From positions 37,740 through 101,739 of the forward strand of contig NZ_BCVE01000017.1 in the NCBI RefSeq assembly GCF_001591585.1: a stretch of 64,000 nt of DNA, in the 5' to 3' direction. Below are positions 1-8,014 of the stretch, piece after piece (position 1 is the first letter of the stretch; each line of letters opens with the position of its first letter). The position numbers and the translations under genes are program-made. Under the pieces are notes generated by a model that was not told where the DNA came from, did not search any database, and worked only from the letters and a program-made list of their open reading frames with translations. This DNA comes from Niallia circulans NBRC 13626. GTDB lineage: Bacteria > Bacillota > Bacilli > Bacillales > Cytobacillaceae.

Positions 1-565
1 CATCTTGATTCATAAAAATATGATTACCTTGATAAAATGTTTTCCTTTTCATTGAATGAAAACCAACTTCCGACAATATTTCATTTAATTCTTCTTCTGT
101 AAAACCGTTATGTACTTTAGGATGGTTTATTTTATCATTTTTATCAAAGTCGATGATAATTAATTTGCCATCCTGATTTAATATTTGGAATAACGCTTGT
201 AATATCTTCTTTGTATTTGGGATATGAAGAAGAACTAAAGACATTAAAATAACATCTGCCTTAAAATTCGGGGTGTCTTGCGTAAAATCAGAATATAGTA
301 TATCTGCATTCGTAATTCCTCTATTAGCTATTTTTGCTTGGGCAGCCTCCAGCATCTGTTCGGATGAATCCACTAACAAAATCGAAGCTACCAAATCCGT
401 TAACTCTAGACTAACGAGACCAGTGCCGCTCCCATAGTCCATTAAAGATTGAGGTGTACTGTTTGCTAATTCTCTTCTTACTTCCTTCACAATCACATTA
501 GCTAGTTTTCTTCGATCTTCTGTATCATATCTTTTGGCCAGCTGTTCAAAAACATTCGCTTCCAT
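1..565 (-). CDS. Class I SAM-dependent methyltransferase, C-terminal part off the window edge
   Basis: The frame is open from an ATG at 565 to the left edge, so the C-terminus is missing. An AGGAG ribosome site precedes the ATG. The product starts MEANVFEQLAKRYDTEDRRK and has a SAM-binding motif I (DYGSGTGLVSLEL), an acidic end of strand 2 (LLVDSS) and a motif like VILMSLVLLHI, the normal order of a Methyltransf_11/25 Rossmann fold. The substrate cannot be told. It is a soluble cytoplasmic protein with no evident operon partner inside the window. Confidence 0.85.
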   Translation of the reverse strand, partial: MEANVFEQLAKRYDTEDRRKLANVIVKEVRRELANSTPQSLMDYGSGTGLVSLELTDLVASILLVDSSEQMLEAAQAKIANRGITNADILYSDFTQDTPNFKADVILMSLVLLHIPNTKKILQALFQILNQDGKLIIIDFDKNDKINHPKVHNGFTEEELNEILSEVGFHSMKRKTFYQGNHIFMNQD

Positions 566-698
566 TTTCCACTCTCCTAATTTGAGATTAGCTATTATAT
601 CAACTATCTAAAATCTAATGTCTATTATTTAATTTAACTTGTACGATAAGAATGCTCAATCTTCTTTACTTCTACTCGTTAAAGAGATTTGACGATGA

Positions 699-872
699 AA
701 TTTTATCCTTAAAAATTGGCACATTTACCATAAGCAGCAGGCGAATATAGAGGAATTACAAACTATATACATTGAGAATTTTACAAAGTTTGTAAGCATA
801 GTGACTTATTTATTTGATGGTTTAGCATATTTATTTGTTTTAACATCTATTATAATGATGATTGCTTTTTAA
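699..872 (+). pseudogene. Possible C-terminal remnant of a small membrane protein
   Basis: A stop-free frame runs from just after a TGA at 696-698 to a TAA at 870-872. It lacks any usable start codon and ribosome site. Its translation looks protein-like: a polar stretch (KNWHIYHKQQANIEELQ) followed by a hydrophobic segment (YLFDGLAYLFVLTSIIMMIAF) resembling a last membrane helix. I infer a gene remnant; chance open frame is possible. The rest of the 566-942 gap holds only the terminator listed next. Confidence 0.3.
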
Positions 873-876
873 TAAA

Positions 877-905
877 AGAAATAGGGATAAATTCACCCTA
901 TTTCT
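877..905 (-). terminator. Rho-independent terminator of the VOC gene
   Basis: A perfect 10-bp inverted repeat (AGAAATAGGG / CCCTATTTCT) with a 9-nt loop lies 38 bp past the stop of the VOC gene and is followed on the minus strand by a T-rich tract. Confidence 0.7.
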
Positions 906-942
906 ATGTTTCCTATTATTTATTTTCTTGGCAGTTTTTGTC

Positions 943-1332
943 CTATAAATCTTTCTGATCCACATTCAGCTCAATTAAATTACCATCTGGATCAGCACAG
1001 AATATTTGGGCAAATCCGCTTATTCCATAAGGTTTTTCTAAGAATTCCACATTATGTTTCTTTAACCAACTACGGGTATCATAATAATTTTCAACTCGGA
1101 GAGCAAAATGCCCTTCCCGACTGTTTAGCGATTTATCTTTGCGAATCGTCTGCGATGTTGGATAAACAATTAAATGAAGTTGCTGATCCTGTATTTTGTA
1201 CCATGCACCAGGAAAATCAAAATTTGGACGGGGAAGTTCTTCTAGACACAATATTTCCCCATAAAAATGTTTGGCTTTTTCTAAATCGGTTACAGTAAGA
1301 CTTACATGATGAAGGGATTTGTATTTAATCAA
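943..1332 (-). CDS. VOC (glyoxalase/bleomycin-resistance fold) family protein
   Basis: A 129-residue single-module VOC protein. The sequence shows the paired beta-alpha-beta-beta-beta pattern: LHHVSLTVTDLEKAKHFYGE at the start and FAQIFCADPDGNLIELN at the end, the latter being the typical metal-ligand Glu strand. His near residue 8 and the C-terminal Glu are candidate metal ligands. A GTG three codons upstream lies directly on the AAGGAAG ribosome site, so I chose the TTG at 1332, which has 8-nt spacing. The family includes glyoxalases, dioxygenases and antibiotic-binding proteins; which one this is cannot be decided. Confidence 0.85.
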   Translation of the reverse strand: MIKYKSLHHVSLTVTDLEKAKHFYGEILCLEELPRPNFDFPGAWYKIQDQQLHLIVYPTSQTIRKDKSLNSREGHFALRVENYYDTRSWLKKHNVEFLEKPYGISGFAQIFCADPDGNLIELNVDQKDL

Positions 1333-1581
1333 GCAGTTCACTTCCTTTTTGTTATTTATAAAACGAAATGATGGTTCATTCTTATCTAATGCTTTGTTCG
1401 ATAATTGATTTCATTCATAATTATATATCAACTAAAAAAGGACTGCGACACGATTCCTCTAAATAAGTATATACCGGAAAGAATAAAAGTTAGAATAGAA
1501 ATTACTAAATTATTTAACTACATAATTCTATGCTCCTATTCATTAAACCCATTTTAAAAATCCACTGTAAACATCACGTTG

Positions 1582-2016
1582 TTATTCATCAGATATTATC
1601 AGCTTCTTTGTATTCACATTATATATTTTATAGCCAATCTCCCACTTCTTGTCTTTCGTTACAGTCAAAGTACAGTAATACGGCACATTCTTGCCATATG
1701 CATCAAGGTCTGGAATATTGTCAAAGCTATACACTTCGCCTGTATCTTGCATTTCGAATCTAGCTTCGGCATAACGGCGTGTGCCATCTATTTCAATAGT
1801 ACATTCCCCAATTACTTCAACATATTCTTTTAACAATATGTATTTTAAACTTGGAAAAGTTATCAATAAAAGAAAGATACTAACTGATAAAACCACTAAC
1901 GTCTTCCCCATTATTATTAAAGAATAATTTCTATCCTTGTACATTTGTACCATATAAATAACTGAAATCAATAGAAAGATGATTCCTAACGATAGCATCA
2001 AGAAATACATAAACAT
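1582..2016 (-). CDS. Two-helix membrane protein of unknown function
   Basis: 144 residues. Two hydrophobic helices sit at about residues 3-23 and 36-55, joined by a short basic segment (KDRNY), and a soluble C-terminal domain of about 85 residues follows that probably lies outside the membrane. The domain is rich in beta-type segments (IDGTRRYAEARFEMQDTGEV). A GAGGG ribosome site precedes the ATG. No family is recognised. It stands alone between VOC and HesB genes of the same strand, 120 bp from the latter. Confidence 0.65.
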   Translation of the reverse strand: MFMYFLMLSLGIIFLLISVIYMVQMYKDRNYSLIIMGKTLVVLSVSIFLLLITFPSLKYILLKEYVEVIGECTIEIDGTRRYAEARFEMQDTGEVYSFDNIPDLDAYGKNVPYYCTLTVTKDKKWEIGYKIYNVNTKKLIISDE

Positions 2017-2098
2017 TCACTAATCCCTCACTTTATATCCTTATACGAAAATAAAGAGGTATAGTTACATCCATTTATTTTGCCACTAAACAAAAAAG

Positions 2099-2124
2099 AT
2101 CAGACCTCATTATGAGTATCTGAT
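2099..2124 (-). terminator. Rho-independent terminator of the HesB-like gene
   Basis: ATCAGA / TCTGAT arms with an inner CTCAT/ATGAG pairing, followed on the minus strand by CTTTTTTG, 15 bp past the stop codon. Confidence 0.75.
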
Positions 2125-2138
2125 ACTTTTGTTCAGCC

Positions 2139-2456
2139 TTATTTCGCTTTTTGCTTTACTTCCAAATGGAAAGAATAAATTTCACTTGGTCCAATTAAAC
2201 GAAAGCCTTTCCCCTGTACATAGTCAAACTTTAAGTCTTCATTAATATGCTTAATCGTTAATGGATCTAAATAAATCGTTAAACCATTATCCTCAAATGC
2301 CTTATCCTCTTCGTGTGGAAAATCAACTGCTAAGTCAAAATTGTAAACATAGCTGCAGCCGCCACTAAAAATGGTACTTAATCGATAAACTGCACCCTCA
2401 GGAACTTCATAGCTGCGGAATTTCTCAACAGCTGCATCGGTGATTGTGACCTTCAT
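2139..2456 (-). CDS. HesB/IscA-like iron-sulfur biosynthesis family protein
   Basis: 105 residues matching the HesB-like (YqkB type) fold: MKVTITDAAVEKF at the N-terminus, a central Gly-rich strand-turn (IFSGGCSYVYNFDLAVD) and ITI-type strands after it. Canonical A-type carriers end with a Cys-Gly-Cys-Gly motif, which is absent here, so this is the divergent Bacillus branch whose role in cluster assembly is unproven. A single Cys remains in SGGCS. It is monocistronic, with its own terminator at 2099-2124. Confidence 0.8.
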   Translation of the reverse strand: MKVTITDAAVEKFRSYEVPEGAVYRLSTIFSGGCSYVYNFDLAVDFPHEEDKAFEDNGLTIYLDPLTIKHINEDLKFDYVQGKGFRLIGPSEIYSFHLEVKQKAK

Positions 2457-2732
2457 CTTGCCATCTCCTGCCTTTTGTTACTTTCCTATATATACTATTC
2501 CTATATAAGAATGGAAATAAACTTACTTTCAGCTTAACGGATGACAAGGTTTCTTGCAAAAATTCTGCTTTCCGCAGCTAGAAATGAATGGAGAACAATC
2601 GTATTAAAAATACTACTTTATCCTTTTTACAATCCGTAAATGATACCTGGGCAGACACTATTCTGCAAAGGTTAAATGGATACTTGCAAATTATCATTAT
2701 CTACACCAATCGTACAGGTCAGCCAATTGTCA

Positions 2733-4133
2733 TTACATATGAAGAGATAGGCCATCTACTGCCAAAGCAGCTTCTCCTAATACTTCTGATAAAGTTGGAT
2801 GGGCATGAACGGTATGGGCAATTTCCCAAGGCGTTGCTTCGAGCATTTGACCTAATGCAGCCTCGCCAATTAAATCAGTAGCATGTGGACCAATAATCGT
2901 TATCCCAAGAATATCATCTGTATTCTTATCGGCAGTTATCTTTGTGAACCCTTCTTTTTCTCCATGAACAAGTGCTTTTCCAATTGCTTGGAACGGAAAA
3001 TATCCAACTTTGACTTCATATCCTCTTGCTTTAGCTGCTGCTTCAGATATCCCTACACTTGCAATTTCAGGTGCGGTATAAATACATCGAGGTATTTGTT
3101 CATATGAAATCAAATATGTTTCTTCCCCAACAATTGTATCTACTGCAAGAATACCCTCATGCATGGCAACATGGGCTAATTGAAGTGTTGGGATACAATC
3201 TCCAATCGCAAATATTTTATGATCATGTGTACGACAATTTTTATCTACAACGATTGCGCCTTTTTCCAGTTTAACTGCAGTATTTTCTAAACCAATTCCC
3301 TCCACTACAGGACTTCTTCCAACGGAGACAAGCAGTTTTTCTGCAGAAAAGATATCTTTTTTTCCATTTACTTCGGCACTGATTTGCACCCCTTTTTCTG
3401 TTAATCGACAGCTTTTTGCATCAACTAAAGCATTGGTTACAATCTGTACTTTTTTCTTCGTATAAATTTTTTGTAATTCTTGTGAAATGTCCTCATCTTC
3501 TGTCGGGACAATTCGCGGGCTATATTCTAAAACGGTAACTTTTACACCGAAATCATTTAGTAAAGAGGCCCATTCCATGCCAATGACCCCTCCACCAACG
3601 ATGATGATACTCTTCGGTAATTCTTTTAGTGACAGCGCCCCGTCTGATGAAAGAATTTGCTTCTCATCAAAGGGTAAGCCTGGCAGGGATCTTGGCTTTG
3701 AACCTGTTGCTATAATAGTATTTTTTGCTTCAATACTTGTTTCTTTTCCTGCTCGATCAGTGATCTTCAAAATAGAATTAGAGTGGAAAAAACCGGTCCC
3801 TTCATAGACATCAATTTTTCCTTTTTGCATCAATCCTTTTATCCCAGCTTCTAATTGGCGCACAATCATTTCTTTTCTTTTTTGTGCTTTTGGAAAATTC
3901 ACCGCTATATTTCCACTTACGTCTACCCCGAAGCTTGCAGCATTTTTAAATGTAGAAAATACTTCTGCTGTACGCAATAATGCTTTACTTGGAATACAGC
4001 CACGGTGAAGACAAGTTCCACCGAGCTTATCCTTTTCTATTACTGCAACTGTCTTTCCTTTTTGGGAGGCACGTATTGCTGCTACATACCCTCCCGTACC
4101 TCCACCTAGGATAACGACATCATATTTCTTCAT
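2733..4133 (-). CDS. acoL: Dihydrolipoyl dehydrogenase (E3) of the acetoin dehydrogenase complex
   Basis: 466 residues, the usual E3 length. The FAD site GGGTGGYVAAIRA is at the N-terminus, then the redox-active disulfide in GGTCLHRGCIPSKALL, a second Rossmann motif IIVGGGVIGMEWASLL for NAD, and the C-terminal catalytic pair HPTLSE. E3 reoxidises the dihydrolipoyl arm of the E2 component and makes NADH. It is last in acoABCL, but 255 bp separate it from acoC, more than between the other genes. No strong terminator follows; a weak CTGC/GCAG hairpin with TTTTT lies at 2559-2577. The assignment to acoL rather than a general lpd rests on neighbourhood. Confidence 0.93.
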   Translation of the reverse strand: MKKYDVVILGGGTGGYVAAIRASQKGKTVAVIEKDKLGGTCLHRGCIPSKALLRTAEVFSTFKNAASFGVDVSGNIAVNFPKAQKRKEMIVRQLEAGIKGLMQKGKIDVYEGTGFFHSNSILKITDRAGKETSIEAKNTIIATGSKPRSLPGLPFDEKQILSSDGALSLKELPKSIIIVGGGVIGMEWASLLNDFGVKVTVLEYSPRIVPTEDEDISQELQKIYTKKKVQIVTNALVDAKSCRLTEKGVQISAEVNGKKDIFSAEKLLVSVGRSPVVEGIGLENTAVKLEKGAIVVDKNCRTHDHKIFAIGDCIPTLQLAHVAMHEGILAVDTIVGEETYLISYEQIPRCIYTAPEIASVGISEAAAKARGYEVKVGYFPFQAIGKALVHGEKEGFTKITADKNTDDILGITIIGPHATDLIGEAALGQMLEATPWEIAHTVHAHPTLSEVLGEAALAVDGLSLHM

Positions 4134-4248
4134 TTCTTGATTCCCTTCCTTCTACGGAGAGCTCACAGAAAAATGATGAGCTAATCCCAACGATAAGTAT
4201 TCATGTTTCGTACCTAAAGCTACCATATTGAATTGGACTTTTAAGATA

Positions 4249-4279
4249 GCAGCACGATTACAGAGAAAAGTCGTACTGC
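4249..4279 (-). other. Stem-loop in the acoC-acoL spacer
   Basis: GCAGCACGA and TCGTACTGC form a 9-bp stem (one G-U pair in minus-strand RNA) with a 13-nt loop. No T-run follows on the minus strand, so it looks more like an RNA-processing or stabilising hairpin than a full terminator. It lies midway in the 255-bp gap upstream of acoL. Confidence 0.4.
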
Positions 4280-4388
4280 CCCGCTTCTTAAAATTTCTCA
4301 AACATCAATAAATGGTGCTATCTAACATGGAATAGAGCTGCATTCATTTTTCATTTGCACGCCTATCTACTTTTTACACTCTTTTTAT

Positions 4389-5630
4389 CTATAACACTAG
4401 TAAATATGGATGCTCTAGATAATAAACAACGCGGTTCAAGAAATCTCCTGCTGGTGCTCCATCAAGCACTTGGTGATCAAAGGTTAAGCTTAAAGGCAAT
4501 TTTTTCACTGTTTTTACGTTTTCATTTTCTAGTGTTACTTCCTCAATAAATGTTCCTACACCAAGAATACCTGTTTCAGGGGTATTTAGGACTGGGGTAA
4601 AATATTCAATTCCCTGTTGGCCTAAATTAGAAATAGTAAAAGTTGATCCCGTTAGTTCATATCCTGGTAATTGTCCATTTCTTGCTTTTTCCGTTACAGA
4701 CGATATAGCTTTTGCTAATTCCCCGAGCGGAAGCCGTTCTGCATTTTTAACTACTGGAACGACTAAACCGGCATCTAAAGATGTTGCAATTCCTAAATGC
4801 ACCTCATCAAATAAATATAATTTACCATCAATCAAATGAGCATTCATAAATGACTTATCACGCAAGCTTAATGTAACAGCTCTAGCAATAAGCACCGTTA
4901 AAGTTAATCGGACATCTAGTTCACTTTCCATTACTTGTTTCTTAATATCCTTTTGAAAATCTAGAAGGGCATTAATTTCTGCTTTTCGATGTAATGTTAA
5001 TTGAGCAGTTGTAGACAAGCTTTGCTGCATTCGTTTTGCAATTGTTTGACGCATAACAGATAGTTTTTCGCCTTTTACGTCTGGTGGTTGTACATTTGGT
5101 TGTACAATAGTATTAGTTTCTTGATCCACCTTTGGTTCTGTTACTTCTCCACCCATGTCAGCAAATGCTTGAATATCTCTTCTCGTAATCCGATTATTTG
5201 GCCCAGTACCAGTAACTTTTTGTGTATCCACTCGCAGTTGTTGTGCAAGTTTTCTTGCAGCGGGAGATATCCGAATACGCTTATTTGTATCTTTCCTTTT
5301 TACTTCCGCCTCTTGTCGCGCCGGCGCATTCTCCTCTAATGCTGCATCTTTTCCTTCCCTAACATCTTGACTACTTTCACTTTCCGCTTCCTTTTCATTA
5401 CCTATTATTCCAATTGGCTTTCCAACTTCTACTTCATTATCGACTTCTTCAATGATTGTAAGAAGTACTCCATCTGTTGGCGCCTCTACTTCACTTGTTA
5501 GTTTTTCTGAGCTAATAACAGCCACACCTTCTCCTTCCGAGACGGATTCTCCAGGCTGTTTTAACCACTCCACAATGGTTCCTTCTTTCATGGTCATTCC
5601 TAATTTCGGCATCACAATAGCAGTTGACAT
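4389..5630 (-). CDS. acoC: Acetoin dehydrogenase E2, dihydrolipoamide acetyltransferase
   Basis: 413 residues with the normal E2 order: an N-terminal lipoyl domain with the lipoylated lysine in VISSEKLTSEVEAP, an acidic linker, a peripheral subunit-binding domain (RISPAARKLAQQL), and a C-terminal acyltransferase domain ending with the catalytic HQVLDG motif. It transfers the acetyl group released from acetoin to CoA and forms the core to which AcoA/AcoB and AcoL bind. The start lies 14 bp after acoB, showing co-transcription. It could in principle be a pyruvate or branched-chain E2, but AcoA and AcoB next to it favour acetoin. Confidence 0.93.
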   Translation of the reverse strand: MSTAIVMPKLGMTMKEGTIVEWLKQPGESVSEGEGVAVISSEKLTSEVEAPTDGVLLTIIEEVDNEVEVGKPIGIIGNEKEAESESSQDVREGKDAALEENAPARQEAEVKRKDTNKRIRISPAARKLAQQLRVDTQKVTGTGPNNRITRRDIQAFADMGGEVTEPKVDQETNTIVQPNVQPPDVKGEKLSVMRQTIAKRMQQSLSTTAQLTLHRKAEINALLDFQKDIKKQVMESELDVRLTLTVLIARAVTLSLRDKSFMNAHLIDGKLYLFDEVHLGIATSLDAGLVVPVVKNAERLPLGELAKAISSVTEKARNGQLPGYELTGSTFTISNLGQQGIEYFTPVLNTPETGILGVGTFIEEVTLENENVKTVKKLPLSLTFDHQVLDGAPAGDFLNRVVYYLEHPYLLVL

Positions 5631-5644
5631 ATTTTCACCTCCAC

Positions 5645-6676
5645 TTATCGAGCTAAAGTTAATTCATTAATTAATTCGTATGCCGTATTGATAACTTTTT
5701 CTGCGTTTGGTATATATAATTGCTCTAAATTAGTTGCAAATGGAACAGGAGTATGTGGGGCCGTTATTGTTTTAATTGGAGCATCTAAATAATCAAACCC
5801 TTTATTAGCGACAAGTGCTGCGATATCGGCTGCTACACTACAGCGTGGATTTGCTTCATCTACAATAATTAGCCTTCCTGTTTTTTCGACAGACTCCAAA
5901 ATTGGTTCTTCTTCAAGTGGAGATAATGAACGAGGATCGATTACTTCCACTTCCACTCCTTTACTCGCTAATCTATCAGCTGCTTCCATCGCAACATGGA
6001 CCATTTTTCCGATTGCCACAATGGTAAGATCAGTTCCCACTCTCTTCACTTCTGCTTTACCAAGCGGAATGGTATAGTATCCCTCCGGAACTTCCTCTTT
6101 CATGCTATACAGGGTTTTATCTTCAAAAAATACAACTAAATCATCGTCTTCAATTGCAGAAAGTAATAAACCTTTTGCATCATACGGATTAGATGGCACA
6201 ACTACCTTCAAACCTGGGATTGCGGTAAACATTCCATATAAAGTCTGGGAATGCTGTGCGGCCGCACTCGCTCCTGCGCCATGGTTTGTACGAATGGTTA
6301 AAGGCACTCTTGCTTTTCCGCCAAACATATAACGCATTTTCGCTCCCTGATTAAGCACTTCATCTAAACAGCTTCCAATAAAGTCGTTAAACATTAACTC
6401 TGAAATCGGACGTAATCCGGTAACTGCTGCTGCTACAGCTGCTCCCATATATCCCGCTTCTGCAATCGGCATATCGATAACTCGTTTACGGCCATATTTA
6501 TTTGCTAATCCCTTGGTAACACCAAAAACGCCGCCCCATGCTTCTTCGTCTTGTAAGTGGTCAACGGTCGCACCACCTGCAACATCTTCTCCCATTAAGA
6601 TAACTTTATTATCTCTCTCCATGGCAATATCCATTGCTTCATTGATAGCTTGTGAAAATGTAATCTTTCTTCCCAT
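5645..6676 (-). CDS. acoB: Acetoin dehydrogenase E1 component, beta subunit
   Basis: 343 residues, transketolase-like pyrimidine-binding domain followed by the transketolase C-terminal domain. Recognisable stretches are MGEDVAGGATVDHLQDEEAW near the N-terminus, DMPIAEAGYMGAAVAAA, and the segment VIDPRSLSPLEEEPI of the C-terminal domain. With AcoA it forms the thiamine-diphosphate E1 heterotetramer that cleaves acetoin. The ATG has an AGGTGAAGG ribosome site and lies 23 bp after acoA, so the genes are in one operon. The alternative, pyruvate dehydrogenase E1 beta, is less likely given the acoA context. Confidence 0.93.
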   Translation of the reverse strand: MGRKITFSQAINEAMDIAMERDNKVILMGEDVAGGATVDHLQDEEAWGGVFGVTKGLANKYGRKRVIDMPIAEAGYMGAAVAAAVTGLRPISELMFNDFIGSCLDEVLNQGAKMRYMFGGKARVPLTIRTNHGAGASAAAQHSQTLYGMFTAIPGLKVVVPSNPYDAKGLLLSAIEDDDLVVFFEDKTLYSMKEEVPEGYYTIPLGKAEVKRVGTDLTIVAIGKMVHVAMEAADRLASKGVEVEVIDPRSLSPLEEEPILESVEKTGRLIIVDEANPRCSVAADIAALVANKGFDYLDAPIKTITAPHTPVPFATNLEQLYIPNAEKVINTAYELINELTLAR

Positions 6677-6699
6677 TCTTCCTTCACCTCATTCTTTTA

Positions 6700-7665
6700 T
6701 TATTTGTAGTTGACATACACATCTTCTAGTAACATGGATGGGTCAGGCTGTTTACTATTTTTTGCAAATTCTACTGCATTGTCCACTGCCTTTTCCACTT
6801 CGTTCTCAATTTGTTCCACTTCTGTTTCCGTTAACAAATCATTGGCAAAAGCATATGCTTTAAAGATTTCAATACAATCTTCATCTACTGGCCACTTCTC
6901 ACGATCTGTTTCTGATTTATATTTTTGTGCATCTCCTTCAAAGTGACCATAATTTCGATACGTAACCGCTTCAATAAGAGTAGGACCTTCTCCATTTCTG
7001 GCTCGTTCCACTGCATCTTTAGCTGCATTATAAACAGCTACTAAGTCTTTTCCATCTACTCTTACTCCTGGAATACTATAGCCTGGTGCACGATCAATAA
7101 TTTGTTTACAGGAAGTAGAATAATGATATGGAGTGGCTTCTCCGAAACCGTTATTTTCTACTACAAAAACAACAGGCAGCTTTAAGATTGAAGCGATGTT
7201 AATTGCTTCATGAAATGTTCCATGATTATTGGAACCATCTCCAGAAAAGCAGACAGTTACGCTGTCTGTTCCCTCTACATAGGCTGTTAAAGCCGCACCA
7301 GCTGCAAGCGGAAATCCTCCACCGACAATGCCATTAGCCCCTAACATGCCAACGTCAAGGTCAGCAATATGCATAGAACCTCCTTTTCCTTTGCATATCC
7401 CTGTTTCTTTTCCAAAAATCTCTGCCATCATACTATTTAAGTCACAGCCTTTAGCCAGACAATGACCATGACCTCTATGTGTACTCGTTATATAATCTTT
7501 ATTCGTTAAATGTGCACATACACCTACAGCAATCGCTTCTTCTCCTGCATATAAGTGAACAAAACCTGGGATTGCCCCTGTTGAAAAAATCTTATGAACT
7601 TGATCTTCAAACTTCCTAATTTCATTCATTTTCGTATAGGCCCAATAAGCAGTTTCTTTCTTCAT
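6700..7665 (-). CDS. acoA: Acetoin dehydrogenase E1 component, alpha subunit
   Basis: 321 residues, close to the usual AcoA length and shorter than most pyruvate dehydrogenase alpha subunits. The thiamine-diphosphate motif is visible as GDGSNNHGTFHEAINIA ending with VVENN, and the phosphorylation-loop-like region THRGHGHCLAKG binds the diphosphate. It is the first gene of the operon, with a GGAGG ribosome site. The enzyme oxidatively cleaves acetoin, a stored overflow product, to acetaldehyde and an acetyl group. A cre-like site and a candidate promoter lie just upstream, consistent with use after glucose is gone. Confidence 0.94.
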   Translation of the reverse strand: MKKETAYWAYTKMNEIRKFEDQVHKIFSTGAIPGFVHLYAGEEAIAVGVCAHLTNKDYITSTHRGHGHCLAKGCDLNSMMAEIFGKETGICKGKGGSMHIADLDVGMLGANGIVGGGFPLAAGAALTAYVEGTDSVTVCFSGDGSNNHGTFHEAINIASILKLPVVFVVENNGFGEATPYHYSTSCKQIIDRAPGYSIPGVRVDGKDLVAVYNAAKDAVERARNGEGPTLIEAVTYRNYGHFEGDAQKYKSETDREKWPVDEDCIEIFKAYAFANDLLTETEVEQIENEVEKAVDNAVEFAKNSKQPDPSMLLEDVYVNYK

Positions 7666-7706
7666 TTTCTTTCCTCCATTCTATATTCCAGTATTAACAC
7701 ACTTCG

Positions 7707-7735
7707 ATGATACAACATATTTTCTATTTTTGAAA
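7707..7735 (-). promoter_or_regulatory. Candidate SigA promoter of acoABCL
   Basis: On the minus strand TTTCAA, a 17-bp spacer and TATCAT lie 42 bp before acoA. The -10 matches 5 of 6 bases, the -35 only 3 of 6, as expected for an activator-dependent promoter. Its -35 overlaps the cre-like site. No GG-N10-GC (SigL/sigma-54) element was found in 7666-8014. Confidence 0.35.
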
Positions 7736-7744
7736 GCGCTTAAA
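7731..7744. promoter_or_regulatory. cre-like CcpA site upstream of acoA
   Basis: TGAAAGCGCTTAAA matches the cre consensus TGWAANCGNTNWCA at 13 of 14 positions and lies 66 bp upstream of the acoA start, overlapping the candidate -35. Catabolite repression of aco by CcpA is known in B. subtilis; here it is inferred. Confidence 0.65.
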
Positions 7745-7906
7745 ACATTGATAAATCAACATTTCTAACCTTTGTCATCGATTGAAACGAGACAGACTTT
7801 CTCATTATTTCTCACTTTTCTCACCATCATTTTATTAAAAAAAGACGCATACTTTCTTAAGCAATAATTTCTTTGAAGAAAACTAATTATTATTAAACAA
7901 AAAAAA

Positions 7907-7959
7907 GATTGGAGAATGTGCAAGACCACCATTTCGGTTGTCTTATTTATTCTCCAATC
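7907..7959 (-). terminator. Terminator of acoR
   Basis: A 10-bp perfect inverted repeat (GATTGGAGAA / TTCTCCAATC) encloses a second hairpin (GACCACC / GGTTGTC) and is followed on the minus strand by eight T. It ends acoR transcription ahead of the aco promoter, so the operon needs its own start. Confidence 0.85.
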
Positions 7960-8014
7960 ATATAAATTTGTCTCATTTTTGTCTCACTATCTTCCAAACT
8001 GAGAATGTGAACAT

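Noticed and set aside
2588..2881. Plus-strand open frame beginning in the acoL downstream region
   Set aside because: It runs antisense into acoL, has no good ribosome site and its sequence does not look like a protein family.
7666..8014. Sigma-54 (-24/-12) promoter before acoA
   Set aside because: No GG-N10-GC element was found on the coding strand despite AcoR annotation making it expected.
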